Of a DNA stretch of 8,026 nucleotides, positions 5,134 through 8,026 are shown in pieces. Origin of the DNA: an uncultured Aliiroseovarius sp. (GTDB lineage: Bacteria; Pseudomonadota; Alphaproteobacteria; Rhodobacterales; Rhodobacteraceae); assembly GCA_938023895.1 (NCBI GenBank), contig CALJDH010000261.1:1-8026 (forward strand), in the 5' to 3' direction. The notes under the pieces are model-generated. The model made no database searches. It was given only the letters and a program-made list of their open reading frames with translations, and was not told where the DNA came from. A program made the translations under genes and the position numbers. Position 1 is the first letter of the stretch. Every line of letters begins with the position of its first letter.

Positions 5134-5481
5134 TCAGACCAGCGCCGGGGGACCTCGGGCAGACGGGGACAGTTCATCCCGACCCGGAAGGGCAACGGTA
5201 CGCGAAGGGACGATGCGCGCAATCACCCGTGTTTCGGGCATATCCAGGGATGGAAGCAAGAATGCGGCCGCGAAGATCGACGTGCCATCGGGACACAGGT
5301 GCACCGATTCGATGGGCTCGCCATCGGGGCCAAGCGTGATGGTGGTCATGCCGGTGCCGGTACACAGCACCATCTCGAACGCACCATTCATGTCAGGGTT
5401 TTCACCACGGGCATCCGCCAGCGCAAAGCTGGTGATGGTCAGCGCAAAGGCCAGAACATATGCAAATACCGCACGGATCAT
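5134..5481 (-). CDS. DUF2946-like exported protein upstream of the copper chaperone
   Basis: The 115-residue protein has an N-terminal hydrophobic segment (about residues 4-22, 'FAYVLAFALTITSFALADA') that reads as a signal peptide or membrane anchor. Then come a region with 'MVLCTGTGM' (C40) and 'TLGPDGEPIESVHLCPDG' (H61, C63), a second hydrophobic patch at 66-77, and an Arg/Pro-rich end ('ARGPPAL'). The 'C-x-G-x-G ... H-x-CPD' layout and final 'RGPP' resemble DUF2946-type proteins that sit beside PCu(A)C genes in Rhodobacteraceae; this is from memory and not certain. The cysteines and histidine could bind copper. It ends 42 bases before the chaperone start and was probably transcribed with it. 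AGGTGG lies very close (2-3 bases) to the ATG, an unusually short spacing. Biochemical role unknown. Confidence 0.78.
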   Translation of the reverse strand: MIRAVFAYVLAFALTITSFALADARGENPDMNGAFEMVLCTGTGMTTITLGPDGEPIESVHLCPDGTSIFAAAFLLPSLDMPETRVIARIVPSRTVALPGRDELSPSARGPPALV

Positions 5482-5516
5482 GCCACCTATCTATGCCTCT
5501 TTTTCAGGGCCGACAA

Positions 5517-5531
5517 GTGACAAAATGTAAC
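5517..5531. promoter_or_regulatory. Dyad in the promoter region of the copper chaperone operon
   Basis: The 15-bp sequence GTGACAAAATGTAAC is an imperfect palindrome with matching GT-ACA and TGT-AC arms. It lies 36-50 bases upstream of the DUF2946-like start codon and 17 bases downstream of the rpmB terminator, where an operator for this operon is expected. I do not recognise it as a specific known box (it is not a CueR-type site), and I see no convincing -35/-10 pair beside it. Confidence 0.3.
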
Positions 5532-5547
5532 AGGTGTAGAACACGCG

Positions 5548-5579
5548 AAAACCGCCCGCAGCCAAGGGCCGGGGCGGTT
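5548..5579 (-). terminator. Intrinsic terminator of rpmB
   Basis: AACCGCCC (5550-5557) and GGGCGGTT (5572-5579) form a perfect 8-bp stem. On the minus strand the stem runs into TTTT (5548-5551) followed by CGCG. It begins 33 bases after the rpmB stop codon and fits a Rho-independent terminator with a short T-run, separating rpmB from the DUF2946-like operon. Confidence 0.72.
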
Positions 5580-5611
5580 CAAAATCTGGTCGATCCAGAA
5601 AAGCGCGGGGC

Positions 5612-5899
5612 TTAGGCGGCTGCCTGAGCTTTCGCGATTTCTTTCTTGATCTTCAGGGCGTTGGCCGACAGTTCGTCGTTCTTGGCTTTTGCCAGGAACG
5701 CGTCCAGACCACCACGGTGGTCAACCGAACGCAGGGCAGCAGCCGAGATGCGCAGTTTGAACGCGCGACCCAGTGCTTCCGACTGAAGCGTCACGTCGTT
5801 CAGGTTCGGCAGAAACCGGCGACGGGTTCTGTTTTTGGCGTGGCTGACATTGTTGCCAGTCATCGGGCCTTTTCCGGTCAGTTCGCAAACACGCGACAT
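5612..5899 (-). CDS. rpmB: 50S ribosomal protein L28
   Basis: L28 is a small basic protein of the large ribosomal subunit. The 95-residue sequence opens with the family signature [20 protein letters not shown], followed by '[13 protein letters not shown]' and a helical C-terminal half ending '[11 protein letters not shown]'. It is longer than the 78-residue E. coli protein but, as I recall, normal for alphaproteobacteria. AAGGA (5908-5912 on the minus strand) lies eight bases before the ATG at 5897-5899. The gene is monocistronic by appearance: its own promoter is at 6023-6051, a structured leader lies between, and a terminator follows. rpmG is not adjacent, unlike in E. coli. Confidence 0.97.
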   Translation of the reverse strand: MSRVCELTGKGPMTGNNVSHAKNRTRRRFLPNLNDVTLQSEALGRAFKLRISAAALRSVDHRGGLDAFLAKAKNDELSANALKIKKEIAKAQAAA

Positions 5900-5984
5900 G
5901 GCTCTTATCCTTGCTCTCTCGGGCCAGATTGGTGAAATTTCAGCGCGCCCTCGCGCCGCTCACGTCCAGCCGGTCAATACAAAC

Positions 5985-6006
5985 GGGCGCCGCAACGGCA
6001 GCGCCC
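5985..6006 (-). other. Hairpin in the rpmB leader
   Basis: GGGCGC (5985-5990) and GCGCCC (6001-6006) form a 6-bp stem; an alternative fold uses GCCG/CGGC (5989-5992 with 5996-5999) around a CAA loop. On the minus strand it is followed by GTTTGTATTG, which is weakly terminator-like. It lies between the predicted rpmB promoter and the coding sequence, so it could act as an attenuator or autoregulatory leader structure. A second GC-rich stem is possible at about 5942-5961. The function is speculative. Confidence 0.35.
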
Positions 6007-6022
6007 CGAATTCCGTCCGCGG

Positions 6023-6051
6023 TGAATAGACGCCTTATCGGGGGACGTCAA
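6023..6051 (-). promoter_or_regulatory. Putative rpmB promoter
   Basis: On the minus strand, TTGACG (6046-6051) and TATTCA (6023-6028) are separated by exactly 17 bases. The -35 matches at five of six positions and the -10 shares TAT. The start site would be near 6015, giving a leader of about 115 bases before the rpmB ATG. It sits just past the hairpin that ends the upstream ABC exporter gene, where a fresh promoter is expected. Confidence 0.5.
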
Positions 6052-6066
6052 GTGAGTCGCGGCGCA

Positions 6067-6091
6067 GTGGGGCAGGAATTTTCTGCCCCAC
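6067..6091 (-). terminator. Strong hairpin after the ABC exporter gene
   Basis: GTGGGGCAG (6067-6075) and CTGCCCCAC (6083-6091) form a perfect 9-bp stem with a seven-base AT-rich loop, ten bases after the exporter stop codon on the minus strand. There is no T-run on the downstream side, so it would be an L-shaped terminator or an mRNA 3'-end protector rather than a canonical intrinsic terminator. Confidence 0.6.
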
Positions 6092-6100
6092 CACAATTGT

Positions 6101-7930
6101 TTACTCTTCGGCCAGAAAACCGCCGGATTGGCGATCCCACAGCCCTGCATAAGTACCTTTGGCAGCCAGAAGTTCGTCATGGCTGCCGTCTTCGATCACC
6201 CGCCCCTGATCCAACACGACAATGCGGTCCATTTGGGCAATGGTGGATAGACGGTGCGCGATGGCGATCACGGTTTTGCCTTCCATCATACCATAAAGGG
6301 TCTTCTGAATGGCGGCCTCAACCGCGCTGTCCAAAGCCGATGTCGCCTCGTCCAGCACCAGGATGGGCGCGTTCTTCAGCATGACCCGCGCGATGGCAAC
6401 ACGCTGACGCTGACCGCCTGACAGCTTCACACCACGTTCGCCCACATGGGCGTCATAGCCCGTGCGCCCTTTCGGGTCCTCGAGCGTCTGGATGAAGGCG
6501 TGCGCCTCGGCCCGTTCGGCAGCGGCGATCATCTCGGCCTCACTCGCCGAGGGACGGCCATACAGCAGGTTCGCCCGCACCGAGCGGTGCAGAAGCGAGC
6601 TGTCTTGCGTGACCATGCCGATCTGCGCACGCAGGCTGTCCTGTGTGACGCCCGCCACATCCTGACCATCGATCAGGATGCGCCCGCCTTCAGGGTCGCG
6701 GAAGCGCAGAAGCAGGTTCACAAGGCTCGACTTGCCCGCGCCCGAGCGCCCGACCAGCCCGACCTTCTCGCCCGGATGTACCGACAGGGTCACGTTGTCC
6801 AACCCGCCCGAGCCTTTGCCATAGTGATGGGTCAGCCCATCAAACTGGATCTCGCCCTTGGTCAGCGCCAGCGCGGGGGCGTTCGGGGCGTCAACAACCT
6901 CGTGCTCGACCGAGATCGAGCGCAGCCCTTCGCGGATCACGCCCGCATGCTCGAACAGACGCACGGTGACCCACATGATCCACCCGGACATGCCGTTCAG
7001 GCGGATGGTCAGGGCCGAGGCCGCGGCGACCTCGCCCACGGTGACAACGCCACGCGTCCAGAACCAGATCGAGGTGCCCAGAACACCGGTGATCAGCAGC
7101 CCGTTCAGCACGTTCAAGCCGAAGCTCAGCTCTGTCATCAGGCGCAGGAAACGCTGGAACCGCAGGCGGTGGCGTTTAAGTGCGGACAGGACGTAACGCT
7201 CTTCGCTTTCGCCCTGACTGAACAGTTTGACGCTTTCGATATTGGCATAGGCATCGACAATCCGCCCCGACAGAAGCGAGCGCGCGTCGGACCATTTCTC
7301 GGACGCGGACGCCACGCGCAGCGCCACCCAGCGGGTGTAGATCACGTAAAGTACAAACCAGACTAAAAGCGGCACTGCCAGACGCGGGTCGATCTGACTG
7401 AGGATCAGGGCGGCAGCAATAACGTAGGTCAGCGCGTACCAGATACCCTCGAACGCCATATAGGTGCCGTCCTCGACCGCGCCGCCCAGCTGCATCACCC
7501 GGTTGGACAACCGTCCGGCAAAGTCGTTCTGAAAAAATCCCATGCTTTGGCCCAGCAGATGCTTATGCGCCCGCCAGCGGACCTGATCATGCAGATTGCC
7601 CACAAGCGTTTGCTCCAAGAGCAGGTGGTTCAGACCGATGGTGGCCGGGCGCAGGAACAAGATGAAAAGCGCGGCGAGCAGCAGTTCCAGCCCATGCGAG
7701 GTGAAGAAACTATCCGTGTCACTGCCATCCATTAGGTCGATCACGCGGCCCGAATAGAAAATCAGGCTGGTCTCGATCAGGGCGACGATGACGCCTGACA
7801 CGGCCATAAGCGCCATCAGTTTGCCGAAACCGTCATACTGCGACTTTAGATAAGGCCACAGCTTGGCAGGCGGGGTGTCGTCCGACGAAGGACGGAATGG
7901 GTCGATAAGATTTTCGAAAAACCGAAACAT
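6101..7930 (-). CDS. ABC exporter half-transporter (fused membrane and ATPase domains)
   Basis: This 609-residue inner-membrane protein joins a type IV ABC exporter membrane domain to an ATPase domain and should work as a homodimer or heterodimer. About six membrane segments fall near residues 38-60, 80-100, 160-178, 183-201, 268-290 and 300-322. The nucleotide-binding domain (about 360-595) is intact: Walker A GRSGAGKSS (394-402), Q-loop Q442, signature LSGGQ (503-507), Walker B ILVLDE (523-528) with catalytic E528, D-loop SALD (531-534) and H-loop H559. All ATPase residues are present, so it does not look degenerate. The substrate (lipid, drug or peptide) cannot be told. There is no peptidase domain and no partner gene in the window. 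GGAG lies six bases before the ATG at 7928-7930. The last residues are 'GGFLAEE'. Confidence 0.93.
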   Translation of the reverse strand: MFRFFENLIDPFRPSSDDTPPAKLWPYLKSQYDGFGKLMALMAVSGVIVALIETSLIFYSGRVIDLMDGSDTDSFFTSHGLELLLAALFILFLRPATIGLNHLLLEQTLVGNLHDQVRWRAHKHLLGQSMGFFQNDFAGRLSNRVMQLGGAVEDGTYMAFEGIWYALTYVIAAALILSQIDPRLAVPLLVWFVLYVIYTRWVALRVASASEKWSDARSLLSGRIVDAYANIESVKLFSQGESEERYVLSALKRHRLRFQRFLRLMTELSFGLNVLNGLLITGVLGTSIWFWTRGVVTVGEVAAASALTIRLNGMSGWIMWVTVRLFEHAGVIREGLRSISVEHEVVDAPNAPALALTKGEIQFDGLTHHYGKGSGGLDNVTLSVHPGEKVGLVGRSGAGKSSLVNLLLRFRDPEGGRILIDGQDVAGVTQDSLRAQIGMVTQDSSLLHRSVRANLLYGRPSASEAEMIAAAERAEAHAFIQTLEDPKGRTGYDAHVGERGVKLSGGQRQRVAIARVMLKNAPILVLDEATSALDSAVEAAIQKTLYGMMEGKTVIAIAHRLSTIAQMDRIVVLDQGRVIEDGSHDELLAAKGTYAGLWDRQSGGFLAEE

Positions 7931-7970
7931 GGTGCGCTCCGTGCGCTAAGGGAAATACAAAGGATAATCG

Positions 7971-8022
7971 GGGCTGACGGCAGCCCAACAGGACCAGCGT
8001 CTAGTGTCGCGGTGGGGTCCTG
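7971..8022. other. Two hairpins upstream of the ABC exporter gene
   Basis: GGGCTG (7971-7976) and CAGCCC (7981-7986) form a perfect 6-bp stem with a four-base loop. CAGGACC (7989-7995) and GGTCCTG (8016-8022) form a 7-bp inverted repeat with a 20-base loop. They may be the terminator region of a gene beyond the right edge or part of the exporter leader. No T-run decides direction. No ORF is seen in 7931-8026. Confidence 0.4.
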
Positions 8023-8026
8023 AACT

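Noticed and set aside
6446..7366. 306-codon open frame on the plus strand inside the ABC exporter gene
   Set aside because: It lies wholly antisense to an intact exporter with all ATPase motifs. Its composition (Arg, Gln, His and Asp rich, no domain) is what GC-rich codon bias produces on the opposite strand.

Overview
The window looks like a piece of chromosome from an alphaproteobacterium, most likely Rhodobacteraceae (Roseobacter-type). The basis is a high-GC composition, the protein flavour of the genes, a 95-residue L28, and a small four-cysteine secreted protein of a type I associate with that family. This is judged by eye from recalled family members, not by a search. There are no tRNA or rRNA genes, insertion sequences, CRISPR arrays or phage genes. 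Coding density is high and gaps between genes are short (none above 300 bases).

Layout. (1) 1-137: the 5' end of lepA (elongation factor 4), minus strand, running off the left edge. (2) 190-1819: a divergent pair, an Lrp/AsnC-type regulator (minus) and a Leu/Phe/Val-type amino acid dehydrogenase (plus). They share a 124-bp region with two dyads, and the regulator probably controls the dehydrogenase. (3) 1968-2991: a small secreted protein of unknown function (plus) converges with a low-molecular-weight tyrosine phosphatase (minus), the stop codons overlapping by four bases. An OmdA/YdeI-type small protein lies upstream of the phosphatase on the same strand. (4) 3097-4433: an HxlR-type winged-helix regulator with an SCP2-like C-terminal domain is translationally coupled (ATGA) to a CobB-type sirtuin carrying the Tyr-x-x-Arg signature of desuccinylases. 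The divergent region before it holds two related operator-like dyads. (5) 4440-5481, minus: a DUF2946-like exported protein followed by a PCu(A)C periplasmic copper chaperone with a Met/His-rich tail. The unit ends in a structured 3' region and an intrinsic terminator. (6) 5548-6051, minus: rpmB (ribosomal protein L28) with a recognisable promoter, a roughly 115-nt structured leader and a terminator. (7) 6101-7930, minus: a complete 609-residue ABC exporter half-transporter, followed by hairpins up to the window edge.

How the genes fit together. Most are independent housekeeping or small metabolic units. Two linkages look functional: the Lrp/dehydrogenase pair (amino acid catabolism under a substrate-sensing regulator) and the DUF2946-like/PCu(A)C pair (copper delivery, probably to cytochrome oxidase). 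The HxlR-SCP2/sirtuin operon is the least ordinary arrangement. It suggests coupling of a small-molecule- or redox-responsive regulator to NAD-dependent protein deacylation, but that is inference. I see no clearly new multi-gene system; the more interesting points are regulatory structures and unusual domain details.
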